Source of the DNA: Tamarix chinensis
Taxonomy: Eukaryota; Streptophyta; Magnoliopsida; Caryophyllales; Tamaricaceae
Assembly: GCA_030549775.1 (NCBI GenBank)
Contig: CM060181.1
Span: forward strand, 53,202,218-53,266,217
Reading direction: 5' to 3'
Length of the DNA stretch: 64,000 nt
The notes under the pieces were generated by a model, which made no database searches, was not told where the DNA came from, and was given only the letters and a program-made list of their open reading frames with translations. The number at the start of each line of letters is the position of its first letter. Position 1 is the first letter of the stretch. The position numbers and the translations under genes were made by a program. Below, piece after piece: positions 36,401 through 47,642 of this stretch.

Positions 36401-38657
36401 ATTCGATCAGATAAAATACACATAGCAAAATCAATTTTATAAAATCATCCCTGAAAATTAGGGTTTAAAAGCCCATGACACAAACTTAAGTAATTTAATT
36501 TAATTAATTCAAATTAAAGGTGTTAGAAAGCAATTAATACCATTTCAACTATTTCTATTCATTCAATTTTAGAAAAACAACAATATAAGTAATCGATTTC
36601 ATAATTTCACTTCAAATTTAGGGTTTTAGGCCCGAAAATACAATTCGTTAAAATTCTATAAATTTAATCAAATTGAATGTCTGGAAATGCAATTAAACAC
36701 ATTTTATAACATATCAAACAATCAATTGCTCAAAACCAATAAAAGAAATACGCAATTTAGCACAATTAGGGTTTTTGAGCCCGAAATGCAAATCCGATCA
36801 ATCCTTGCCAAAACATATCAATTGACGGTTCGAAGATGTAATTAAACATATTATAATGTAATTTACATAGTCAATTGAATAAAATAACCCGATTACCCTA
36901 ACTAATTTAAACCCGCGGGAGTTTTGACCTAAAAATCCAATTTCGATCAATTACGCACAATTTTCCCAAATCAACATTGCCAATATAAAATTAAATACAT
37001 TTTAAACGATATTATAAAATCAATTCAGCGAGATGGCTCAATTATACGACCCAATTTCATTACACCCAAAATTTGACCTAGTAATCAAATTTCGGCAAAA
37101 CCTGCATAAATTTCTCAAATTGACGGTTCCAAAATGAAATTGGATACATTTTTAAAAACTTCGTATAATCAATTTATCAAAAATAGCTAAATCGAACGAA
37201 TCCGAAAAATTCGGGCATAACCCGGCAAAAAATCCAATTTTTCCAAAATTCCAACATAACCATACAATTGACATATCCAAATCAATCTTACAGCACATAT
37301 ATAAATAATCAAACAATCAATTTAGCTTTTCATAAGCTAATTCATACCCAATTAATCAAAACAAGGGTTAGGGTTTTTCGGAAATTATACTAAACGAAAC
37401 TAACAAATCAAGGCAGGTGAAAGCCGGGAAAGATGTGCCGGAGGTCGAGGATGGCTCGCCGGTCGTCACCCGAGCTCGCCGTGGCCGGACGGCGGCACGG
37501 CCGGTGCGGCTCGTTGTTGGACGCTTCGATGCTGCTATGCTGTCGCTCGCTGCTGCCGCCCGCCGCTGCTGTGTGTCGATTGTGGTGGCGGTCGTCCGAC
37601 GAGGGAGGAGCAGGGAAGAGGAGGCCGGTCCCCGGAGCAAAAGGGCAGGGAGAAGGAGAGAGGCAAAGGAGGTCATCTAGGGTTAGGGTTGCGGGACAGG
37701 GAGTCGGGGAACAGGGGCCACGGGAAAGAAATAGAGGAGAAGGGAGAGAAGAGAGAAAAGGGAAAGAGGGGGGGTCGAGGTCCCGATAGTTTTTTTTTAA
37801 AACAAATACACATAAAATAAAATACTAAATATTTAAATTATTATTAGAAGATTTTATCAAAAATTCATTAAACGAAAATTATTTTGCAAGGTTCCGAAAG
37901 GTTAAAATTAATAAAAGAACTATATAAAGAATTTCAGAAACATTTTCGAAAGAATTTACCAACGAACGAAACATTTATATTATTTACCAAAATACATTAT
38001 AAGACCCCGAAATAATATTTAAAAACATATAATAAAATATTTAAGTTAAATTCTAATAAACTGAGACTAATTTTAATAATTTCCGAAACCAATTTTCCGC
38101 AAACCAAAAAGCGTAAAACGAAAGAAAATTAATTTCAGAAAGAAATTCATAAATAAGCTCCGGAAATCCTTTTAAATTAAAACTTCCCGAAAATATTAAA
38201 TATTTCCGAAAATGAATAAATTTAAAGTCAGAAATATTTTCTACGGTTAAAATCATTAAAATAAATTTAACTATTTAAACAGAAATCCCATAATTTAAAT
38301 AATATATTTCGTTAACGAAATATAACTCCAAAATAAATTTATAATCACACGACGAAGTTATAATCGAAAACGAATCTAAAATATTAAAAATTAAAATAAA
38401 AGAAAGAATGGGAATACATATTTTTAACCGAACGTCGAAATCATAAAAATATAATAAAATCATGGTCGTGAACGAATTTATCTAAAATGGTTCACAACGA
38501 CAACGATTAATTAAATTAAAATATGAATTCAAAATTGTCGATAAATCCATAAAACAAATCAAAATTATATTAATTAATTTTTTTACATCAAATTACGCTA
38601 ATAAAATCATTAAGCTTAATAAAATTAGGTTTCAAGAATACGGGGTATTACATTAAG
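33463..38657 (+). mobile_element. Solo LTR of the long-LTR family, copy C (5185 bp)
   Basis: The LTR is 33468-38652, starting TGTAACACCCCC and ending CGGGGTATTACA, with a perfect 5-bp target duplication TTAAG (33463-33467 and 38653-38657). It has the same internal order as copy A: hairpin block (33567-33612), CCGGTGG minisatellite (34335-34745), C/A-rich region, AT-rich DNA, then a CpG- and GA-rich block (37420-37790), then AT-rich DNA. No internal retroviral genes or second LTR were seen. The arginine-rich frames at 37368-37789 fall in the CpG block and are on both strands, arguing against a gene. It inserted into the minus-strand Copia element. Confidence 0.9.
34335..34745 (+). repeat. 54-bp CCGGTGG hairpin minisatellite in LTR copy C
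   Basis: Units begin with ccactattatagccggtgg at 34507, 34561, 34615, 34669 and 34723, an exact 54-bp period, and two further copies lie at about 34335 and 34390. The tail (aacgcacagggcagaacgcc and variants) differs from that in copy A. The core is an imperfect palindrome. The frames at 34146-34762 on both strands merely translate it. Confidence 0.9.
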
Positions 38658-38845
38658 ACTCACAAAAGGTAATAAATCTAGAAGTATCCAGGTCATGACA
38701 TAAGGACCCCTGAGTCATGCCAATGACACTATCGTGGCTCATTCATATCAAATCAAGGCCAAAAACATCTGATTCACACACTTTCAATGTTACTTTGATA
38801 ACACAATCCAATAGTTGTGCCAAAAATCTCATATAATGTCCCGAC

Positions 38846-40019
38846 TTACTTGCCAAAAATCACCACCACAAATCCTTTAGCAATCTTCACTATGTCATTC
38901 TCAATGACACATCTATAACATTTGTTATCTAAGGAAAAGAACAAAATCAAGCTCTTGGACATATCAGGAACATGACAAACACCAGATAGTGTCCTAACCA
39001 CACCATCATGCCTCCTCACCCTCATAGTCCAAATCCCAGCAACTCTACATGAAGAACCATTTTCCAAAAGTATAACTCCACCCTAAATAGTGTCATATGT
39101 CTGAAACCAGCTTCTATTGGGACATACATGGTAGGAGCACCCCAAATCCAAAAGCCACCTATCAGCCATTTTAGTTTGTCTATCTGTGGTAGTTAGTATA
39201 TCACCATCATCATCGCCCCTAGCTATGACAACATCACACTCATCAGATACACCATTAGTAGTATTTGTAGCTTTTATATTAGGATAGTATCTCCTTATGT
39301 CGCCTTGTATGCAACAACCATGACATGTCACATTATTCTTTGAACTCTTGGATTTAGATCTGAACATCTTCTTATCATTAGACCCTCACTCCTATGGCCT
39401 CCCCTTGGCTACCAAACCATCACTGTATGAGTCCTTGGAAGTACTATTGCCAGTCAACTAGCTATTAGTTAACTACTGTTGTAGTAGGGCATATTTCACA
39501 TCCTCAAGGACTAACTCATTCTTCTCATACAAAATAGTCTCATAAAAAATGCTTAAATCTAGCAAGCAAAGAACATTATAATATCGTAGCCAAATATTCA
39601 TCACCTAATTTAACATTTATATTATGCAAATCCATAACAATAGAGTCAAGTTCATCCAGAATACTTTTTAAAGATTAATCCTCACCTAATTTTAGGCTAT
39701 GAAGCCGACTCGTCAACAGTAGTTAATTTGCTACTGACTATGTCATATAAAAAGACTCCCGCTTCAACCATAAGGCAACCGTTGTTGACTCTTTTCTCAC
39801 TTCCAGCAAAACCTCATTAGACAAGCATAATTGTATGGTGGAGAGGGACTTTAGATGTACTTCTTCAAATCTCTCATCTATCATCAATTTTGACTTCTTA
39901 GGATATCTAGATAAATCATTTTCAAATTTTCTCTAAATTAGAGTCACTCACATCTTCAATTTCCATGTTTCAAAATTAACAAATCGATAAAACTTCTCAA
40001 TATCAAATCTTGTACTCAT
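38846..40019 (-). pseudogene. Copia gag - protease remnant
   Basis: A candidate gag ATG lies at 40017-40019, 30 bp inside the primer site, with an MSTRFDIEKF-like start typical of plant Copia gag. A diverged zinc knuckle (CHGCCIQGDIRRYYP: the His and last Cys are lost) is at about 39320. The protease follows: WLLDLGCSYHVCPN near 39140, with the catalytic Asp-Ser-Gly changed to Asp-Leu-Gly. An in-frame stop near 39080 separates the 94- and 73-codon open parts. The sequence then reaches the LTR copy C insertion. Confidence 0.75.
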
Positions 40020-40049
40020 CTCGATAACCAGATCTTTTTAACAACACAA

Positions 40050-40066
40050 CTCTGATACTAAATTAT
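40050..40066 (-). promoter_or_regulatory. Primer-binding site, tRNA-Met type (minus-strand Copia)
   Basis: The minus strand reads TTTAGTATCAGAGTTG directly inside the LTR end at 40067, matching TGGTATCAGAGC with a changed second base and a changed end. The position confirms which LTR is 5'. Confidence 0.65.
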
Positions 40067-40579
40067 TGCAAAAATTTTGTGGAATAGAGAGATCCACACC
40101 AAATTGAGATAAACAAGATTATGCAAAATTGAAAACACACACACAAAATAGAGCAATTCAGGAAAAGGTAGAGATCTTATTCATACTCTTGTGTAATTAT
40201 AATATGATTAAACCAATCAATCACTCAATTAAACGAATCAATAATTCTCTTTAAAGAAAGAATTCTATGGAGAAGAAAAATTTGGGGCACATGACTCTCG
40301 ACAACTAGGGTTTCAAAACGTCTCCTTTTGTAGAACAGAAATCCTGGAGAAAAACAACGTATTTTGGAAATAAGCAAAAACACTAGAACTCGTATTTATT
40401 TCCTTACATTCAACTTTTGGTCAAAACACATCAATAATTCATCAAAGGAAAAGAGTCCATGTAATATAATATGCCCCTCTATGTTTCTCACACATAACTC
40501 TAAATTATACCAATCTTCTCTAACACATGCATGAACCAACACAATGTTATGCTATGTTCAAATACCCAATCAAAATCCA
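40067..40579 (-). repeat. 5' LTR of the minus-strand Copia element
   Basis: Pairs with 31997-32521. Its outer end (…aaaatcca at 40579) is directly followed by an (AC)n microsatellite at 40578-40598. Confidence 0.8.
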
Positions 40580-40599
40580 CACACACACACACACACATA

Positions 40600-41530
40600 C
40601 GTGTGAATATCCTTGAGAAGGAAAAGCTCAATGGAGATAATTTCCTTGATTATAATAGAAACTTGAGAATTGTTCTAAAGTAAGAAAAGGATTATGTACT
40701 TGAACATAAGTCCATAATGAGCCTACTATCAATTCTCCATGAGTTAAAATAGATGTTTAGAGGAAGTATGTTGATGATTCAACTAATTTCACTTGTCTCA
40801 TTCTACTACAATGATCTCAGATGTTCAAAATCAATTTAAATACATTATAACTTACAAAAGAATTACAAAAGAATTTCATGAAACTAAGCTAGTAAAGGGA
40901 ACCCAGTTAGTCCACACATGATTAAGATGAATGGTTATGTTGAGAATTTATAAATATTAGGTTTTCCTAGTAGCCAAGAGTTGGGTAATAATATATTTCT
41001 AAAGTGTTTGACACCAGCTTATGATAAGTTCATCATGAACTATAACATGCATAATATGAATAATACATTGACTAGGTTACATAGGATGGTAAAGATAACT
41101 TAATAGAGCATTGAGAAAAAGCCCAATATTTTTTATATGGTTAATAAGGGAAAATGTTTCAAGGAAAAGGAAAGGGCAAAAGTTAAAGAAATGATAAGGG
41201 TAATTGGAAAACCCAAGTTGAGAACTCGAGCAACAAATCCAAATCCAACCCCAAGCCTTGCACTATGGATGATGTTACTTTCTTTAACTATAATGAGGTT
41301 AGTCATTAAAAGAGGATTTACAAAAACCATTCAGAAGATCTAAAAAATAATAAAGGAAGTGAGACAACCATTTAAATTATTTATGTTGTCGAAGTAAACG
41401 TTTCTATTGTTGCTTCCAACTCATGGGTAATGTACAACTTGTATTTCTCACATTTGTATAAATGTGTGGAGACTCATAAGGAGTAGACAATTAGCTAAAG
41501 GATAAGTCTAACTATGTGTGGAAAATAGGG
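40600..41530 (+). pseudogene. Copia gag - protease relic, plus strand, different element
   Basis: Plus-strand translation in broken frames recalls a plant Copia gag: LNGDNFLDYNRNLRIVLK near 40630, a SPHMIKMNGYVENL stretch near 40910, YDKFIMNYNMHNMNNTL near 41020, then a basic tract in the open frame 41137-41343. A protease trace (SNSWVMYN) follows near 41420. Orientation and sequence differ from the minus-strand Copia next to it, so this is a separate element whose LTR is gone. It has many stops. Confidence 0.65.
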
Positions 41531-42159
41531 TAATATTTGTTTCATTAGTTATAATAACTTTTCTTTTAACTTTACTTTCTGACATGGTTTTAGAACTCAA
41601 TAATTGTTATTACGTACTTGCTAGACTATTATTTCTATTTCATTTTTGGACATGGATGATTTTTATTTTTCTATAAAGAATAATTATTTTTATTCTTATT
41701 TAAATAAAATATTTTATGGTAGTACCTAAATGTAAATGGGTCTTTATGTTTTAAACCTTATTGTTGTTATTTAATACTATTAAGAATTTGTTAGTAATAA
41801 GTTAAAATAATAATTAGTACCACTTGATAAAAAAATATTTAATAGTAATGTTAATAATATTAATAATTTATAACATATTTGTGAGGATATTAATTATAGT
41901 CAATGATAAACTAACATTAATTAAATAATTAATTAAAATAATCAAAATAAATAATTTATTAAGAATAATAATCATTATTAGTAACAATTAATAATTATAT
42001 TGATCATAATTATAATATTTATATTAATAAAAATAATATAAACTATAAATAGTAATAAATCCATCAAAGAAACTTAATTAGAAGAACTATGGTAGTATTT
42101 CTACTAGAGTACAAAAAGCTCGTAAAGAACTAAGGAAGATACAAATAGTCTTAGATGTT
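41531..42159. other. AT-rich gene-free DNA
   Basis: Mostly A/T with taataat-type repeats (41800-42060). No frame or repeat boundary was recognised. Confidence 0.45.
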
Positions 42160-44537
42160 AGCCTAGATTATATTTCTCTTATAGTAAGGATTAGAAACAT
42201 ATTAAACACTTGAATCACCTCTTAAAGTGTGAAGAGAGCTTCTACCACCAAAAAATAAGAATTCAATGGATGAGGGGGTGGAGATGCAAATACCAAGTAC
42301 ATTCATATAGTGGTTAAGGGTAAAGCTCAGGGTAATAGAATTATTTTTATTTAGGATGCATCAAGAAGGACCCAAAATGACATTTTTGAGGTGTTCTCTT
42401 AGTTTTATGAAGGTTTACAAGTCTCTAAAGTAGTTGCTATAGAAACTTTTTCAAAAGAAGATTTGCTTAGTAGCTCAAAAGTTTCAAATCATGTAAAACA
42501 CTTTTATTACTAAGGTTGAAGTAAGAAAATCATTATTTAGTATGGGGGATGATAAGGCTCCAAGCCTAGATGAATATAATGAATATTTTTTTAAGGTCAC
42601 CTAGCACATTACTAGAGAAGTTTGGCAAGTAGTGAGGGATTTTGTTACAACTGGAGAGTTGCCTTAGAGCTTGAATGCCAAAACTCTTAACTTAATATCA
42701 AAAATTCCAAATGTTGAATAGGAAAGAGACTATATCCCTATAGCTTGTTATAATACAATTTGCAAACTTATTGCTACGGTGCTTATTGATAGGATTCAAC
42801 CTTATCTATCAACTATTGTGAGGAAGGCTCAAGCTCCTTTTGTGCAAGGTAGACAGATAGATGATGCCATTTAAATGGACACTAAATTGGTTAATGGTTT
42901 TATCCTAAAACACTTCTCACCTAGATGTACAGTCACTTATGATTCAATAAGTTAGAAATTCTTAGAGAAAATTATTTTGGGCCTTAATTTTCCTCTCTAG
43001 TTTGCGAAACTTCTCATGAGATGTGTAAAAACTAGTAGTTATTCCTTAGTCCTTAATGGAGTATTACACTAGCCTTTAAAAGCAAGGAAAAGCTTAAGAT
43101 AAGGTGATCCCATTTCACCTTATCTCTTTGTCGTTGTCATGGAGTATCTAAGTAGACTTTTACACTTAGTGTAGGATAATCCTTAGTTCAAAGCCTATCC
43201 TAAGTGCAAGGGAATTAGATTAGTGTCATTATTATTTATAAATGATTTTTTGTTTTTATATTGATGAGATACACTATCCATTAAGGTTTTGATTGATATT
43301 TTTCTCCTCTTCATCTAATATTTATGGTTGACAACTTAATGCAACAAAGATTAATATCTTCTATGGGGATAAAGTAATTGATGCAACAAGATTTTAGATT
43401 TATCAACAGTTCCACATAATAGAGGGATCTATGGTAGTCAAATATCTATGAATCCCATTAGTTGGAACGAGTTTCAAAGTCACTGAATACCAGCCTCTTA
43501 TTGGTGAGTTCATGGCTAAAATAACATCATGGCAAAACAAGATTTTGGGCTAAAATAAAATATGTTATTATTGGCATTAAAGCTTGTTGAAGTCTTATGT
43601 ATTTTCTTCCAAAATATGTAATTAATGCTATTAAATGCTACATTTTGAGCCTTCTTATGGTCATGTAATCATCTCAATGCAAGAACCCTATAGCTTGGCA
43701 ACACATATACAAGACCAAACATGAGGAGGTTAGGCATTATTAAGCTCAATTGGTGGAACATGGAAATACAATGGAATATATGAATAAAGAAGGATGTATT
43801 TTAGGTTAAATAAATACACTCCTACTTCATAAAATACAAATTTTTATTGGAGTTACAAAGCACTACTATTACTTCATGGAGCTTAAAATGGCTACTTGGC
43901 GTAAGTTAGATATTTTACTAGATATCTCATACTCTCAAAGGACAATATATTTATGTTCATTGCTAATTTAATATTGTATAATCTATTTAATGAAATATGA
44001 CTGAGAGGTGAGAAGGTAAACTAGTGTAAAGTGATATGGAACCCAATTTCATTACCACAACAACATATCCATTTATGGTTGTTGCTTATCAAAGATTCTT
44101 TATCAATGATCAAATGATTCATATGGGTATCATAGTGGAACCTAGGTTCCACTATGATACCCATATGAATCATTTGATCATTCAATGCAACATATATTCT
44201 TTTCATGTGACTTTTTGAAGCAAATATGGGAGCCTCTCATTAATGGATTCAGTTGTACTCATTGAGTTAATGAAATCCGAAGGTATTTAGATGAATGTAA
44301 AGAGGAGGTTGAGGTCCACCATGTAGATTAAAAGTTTTGTATTATTCACTAGCTTCTATCACTTATCATATTTGGTTGGAACAGAACCAACAACTATTAC
44401 AAAGTGGGAGTGGAATGCCAGCTCAAATCACTCGAGGTTTAATCAAAGTGATATCAAGTCAAGTTGAGAGTAGAAACTAGTGCTAAGTCTCATAAGAGAC
44501 TAATTGATTTTGTAAATAAAAGTTTTAGCTAGTTAGA
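42160..44537 (+). pseudogene. L1-type LINE ORF2 remnant (reverse transcriptase to C-terminal zinc region)
   Basis: Broken frames on the plus strand keep the L1 reverse transcriptase order. These are DDKAPSLDEYN near 42550 (usually DKAPGPDG), LISKIPN and YIPIACYNTICKLIATVLIDRIQ near 42730-42800, then QAPFVQGRQI near 42830. GDPISPYLFVVVMEYLSRLL near 43107 follows, and FINDFLFLY near 43240 stands where the catalytic FADD box should be. A later trace (ITYHIWLEQNQ near 44360) matches the tail region of plant L1 proteins. It would have reverse-transcribed its own RNA at the target; now it is dead with many stops. Confidence 0.8.
44105..44182. repeat. 78-bp perfect palindrome with no spacer
   Basis: Arm 44105-44143 (starts aatgatcaaatgattc) is the exact reverse complement of arm 44144-44182. 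The centre is cctagg. Symmetry stops sharply at both edges (c at 44104 and c at 44183). Because of it, both strands encode the same peptide run in overlapping frames (44021-44218), which is not a gene. It lies within the LINE remnant. Confidence 0.95.
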
Positions 44538-46249
44538 CTAGTCACTAGAGCTGGCAATCGGGCGGGTCGGATCACTATCGGATCGGGTTATATGATAATC
44601 GGGTCATATCGGTTTCGGATAATTTCGGATCATTTTGTCGGGTCGGGCTAGGTCGGGTTTGAATCGGATCAACTCAGTATCGGATAATCTCGGGTCATTC
44701 TAAGGTCTCGGATCGGGTCTGGTTGAGATCGGATGAACTCGGATTCGGGTAAATTTTGGTTGTTCTAATTTCGGTTCGGGTTCGGATCGGACTCAGGTGA
44801 ATTTGAATTATTATATTTTTGGGTCAAATTTAGATTGGATTTAGGTTATTTCATATTTGAGTCATGCTTGTGTCATTTTTTTTATTCCAATATATTATTA
44901 AAAGCTAATTATTTTGAGATCATTTATTTTAATTTATCTTTTTCAATTAAAAGTGAATTATTATATTAATTGTTTTGGGGCCTTAGAATTTTTTATCATT
45001 ATTTCATCTTTGGAGATGTATTTGACATTTTAAATTTAAAAGTTTTCAAATCATATCACTTTTCTTTTTATGTTAAGGTGTAGCTTATAATTCAACTCCA
45101 TTATTAGCCTGGTCATATTGAGTTCGAGTATTATTTTAAGTTTATATTATATTTATATCTTATACGCTCCTTACATAATATTAACTTATAATAATAATTG
45201 ATAATTGATAACAAATGAAGGCTTCTAAGGTTGTGTTTCTCATATTATTTTTATAAAAAATTGATCACATCATATCAACATAATTTTAATAATAATAATA
45301 ATACAAAAATAATGATAACAATAATAATAGTAATTAATGAATATCAATTATGGCAAAAATAATAATAACAACACATAAGTTTTTTTTATTATATATTTTG
45401 ATTATATTATATCAAGCAAAATAAGATAAAAATTAGATAAAGTAAGTAATAATGACTATTATTGACAAAAGACCAACTAATATTGACTTATTACTATTTA
45501 ACACTGTTGATGTAATAAAAAATATTAATCTTCAATTTTCATAATAAATAACTAACATTCTCACTCTAGATTTTTTCTACTTTCCTATGATATTATAGGT
45601 GCTATATTGCAAGGTATGACCATATAGATACTAACATATAGTGTTCAAGGCCGCACTGTTATTATCTTATGGTACTAGATGGAATCATAGAAGTGAACTA
45701 ATATTTAGATGGCATAGTAGAGTTTTTCTTTTTTTTCTCTACTTTTATTTCTATACTTTTATATTGGTATCAATGGATATTTTATTTGTATATACATAAG
45801 TGATATAAATTTTATGATTTCTAGATTTTGATGTAAGTGCTAGTATGGATTAGTTGCACATCTATATTATTTCATGCTTTATGAAGTTTTGAAAAATTTG
45901 AGTTATGGGTTAATATTAATTTTCAGGTAGTACAAATTAGAATATTTATAGATTTATAATTTTTCAGATAATATCGGATTTCGAATAAATAATGGATCGG
46001 GTTGGGTCATTTCGGATTTATAGTTTTTCGGGTTATATCAGGTTTCGGGTGAGTAGCGGGTCGGGTCGGGTTTATTTCGGGCTTATAATTTCTCGGGTTA
46101 TATCGGATATCGGATATGTATCGGATCGGGTTGGATAGATTTCGGGCTTTTAATTACTCGGATAAAATCGGATCGGATGTCGGATGGATCGAGTCGGTAT
46201 TCGTCGAATTTTTCGGGTCGGGTCAACTTTTGCCAGCTCTACTAGTCAC
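44538..46249. mobile_element. Non-autonomous hAT transposon (1696 bp) with 8-bp target duplication
   Basis: The element runs 44546-46241. Its ends are TAGAGCTGGCAA and, inverted, TTGCCAGCTCTA, a 12-bp perfect terminal inverted repeat. It is flanked by an exact 8-bp duplication CTAGTCAC (44538-44545, 46242-46249). The 8-bp duplication and the TA-G ends indicate the hAT superfamily. Both subterminal zones (44555-44800 and 45960-46225) are dense arrays of tcgggt/tcggat units, probably transposase-binding sites. The middle is AT-rich without a transposase. It sits in the 3' end of the LINE remnant. Confidence 0.92.
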
Positions 46250-47434
46250 TATGGTTTATAGTTTTTGAGGTTGATGGTTTTTCTTTGTACAAACACTTTG
46301 TCGTCTATAATATACTACATACTTAAATAAGATTGATACTAATTATTATGATAAATGCTAATAACTTGAAATAACTGCTAACGAATCTTTATCAATAAAA
46401 TTTTATATCACCGATAATACATTGTTATTAAGATGATATTAATTAGTAATGATAATTGTATTCATTAATAATAACATAATCATGTAACTATAAAATGTAT
46501 GAATAATTAGTTTTAATAATAATTTTCAATAATATGTTGCTATTAGTGACTTATAATTATATATTGTTGCCATTATTGAGATAATATTGATGAGAAATAG
46601 TGATAAAAAATATATTAATAAAGATATTTAGATATTTAGTAATATATAGTAATAATATTATTTTATTATTAACTATTATCATATTTCATTATTACCGTTA
46701 AGGTAATAATAATAATAATAATTAATAATTAATAATGAAAAATGTTATTGGGGCTAAATAATTAAATACTAATAATTTTAAAAGTATCATTATATTAATA
46801 TCAACATTACTAATATTAATTGTAGATTAATAAATTATTATTATTATTATTATTATTATTTATTTTACACTTATTTTTAGTATCAATATATTAATTATTA
46901 TTTTTATTATATTAATATGATGAGCTTGCTCAATGCCAACGGATATGAAAGTTTTTGAGCCACTCCACTTGAAATGGAGTTCATACTCGGATATTATTGA
47001 TTGAATGCGAGTTCAATGTCCTCTTGAAATAAGTCAAATACCTTTCAAAAACGAAGAGAAACACATCTCGAAAAAAAAAAAAAAAAAGGAGTATGATACC
47101 GACATTTGAAGCCGTCCGGCGACATCATGGTACTTGAATCGTGACTATTCAATTATTCGACGGGTAGACATTTGTATCATGGACATAGAGGGAAGTTTGT
47201 TTTAAGGTAATAGAAAGCTGGGAATGAGACTAGAGATTTGGAATTTATTATATCCTGTGTTTATTTTAGGGGTAGGGTATTGGTTAGTGTACATAATTAT
47301 TGATCAAAGGCAAATTAAAATATTTGTTTTATTCCTGCTAATTCGTTATCAATGGATGGTACGGAATAATAAAAGAGAATAAAAATGAGAATAATTTTTT
47401 TATGTCCTTTATTACCATTTCTATTCTTACCTAC

Positions 47435-47481
<47 letters not shown>

Positions 47482-47642
47482 TTATTACAAATCAAATATA
47501 AAAATGGCTGATTAGGTAAAACACAGATATTGCACTAATTTGAACTGTAACTGATCCGTCAAATCTCGGACACATCTTTCAGGAAAAAGGAAACGATACG
47601 GACTCAGAATCCGGGTTCACTCTCTCACCCGTACGGCAGGGG
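46250..47642. other. LINE tail and AT-rich gene 5' flank with microsatellites
   Basis: 46250-46330 looks like the end of the LINE 3' UTR (ggttgatggtttttctttgtac). The rest is A/T-rich with (TAA)n at about 46690-46720, (ATT)n at 46836-46862, a poly(A) of about 18 at 47069-47088, and a (TA)n run of about 42 bp at 47438-47480. The last 150 bp precede the phytol kinase ATG; no convincing TATA box distinct from the (TA)n run was seen. Confidence 0.5.
47438..47480. repeat. (TA)n microsatellite upstream of the phytol kinase gene
   Basis: About 21 TA units, 163 bp before the first candidate ATG. Length variation here could affect the promoter, but that is inference. Confidence 0.9.

Larger units (their letters stand above)
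31997..40579 (-). mobile_element. Defective Copia element, internally deleted and split by LTR copy C
   Basis: Two direct repeats (31997-32521, 525 bp; 40067-40579, 513 bp) share long stretches: ttttgtgga...gagatccacaccaaattgagat, caatcactcaatta and atggagaagaa. On the minus strand both read TG...CA and contain ctataaaaggaga, a TATA box. The minus-strand order is 5' LTR, tRNA-Met primer site, gag, protease, then the 5.2-kb LTR copy C insertion, an RNase H end, and 3' LTR. Integrase and most of RT are missing because the sequences flanking the inserted LTR already skip from protease to the pol end. No clear target duplication is visible; the high end abuts an (AC)n run. Confidence 0.82.

Noticed and set aside
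37368..37789. Arginine/alanine-rich frames in the CpG-rich block of LTR copy C
   Set aside because: Long frames exist on both strands at once, lack start context and domains, and the equivalent blocks in sister LTR copies encode different peptides.
44021..44218. Two 60-codon frames sharing an identical peptide on opposite strands
   Set aside because: Explained entirely by the perfect 78-bp palindrome.
44546..46241. Helitron as the source of the CGGGT-rich repeat
   Set aside because: Perfect terminal inverted repeats and an 8-bp duplication are present, while Helitrons have neither.
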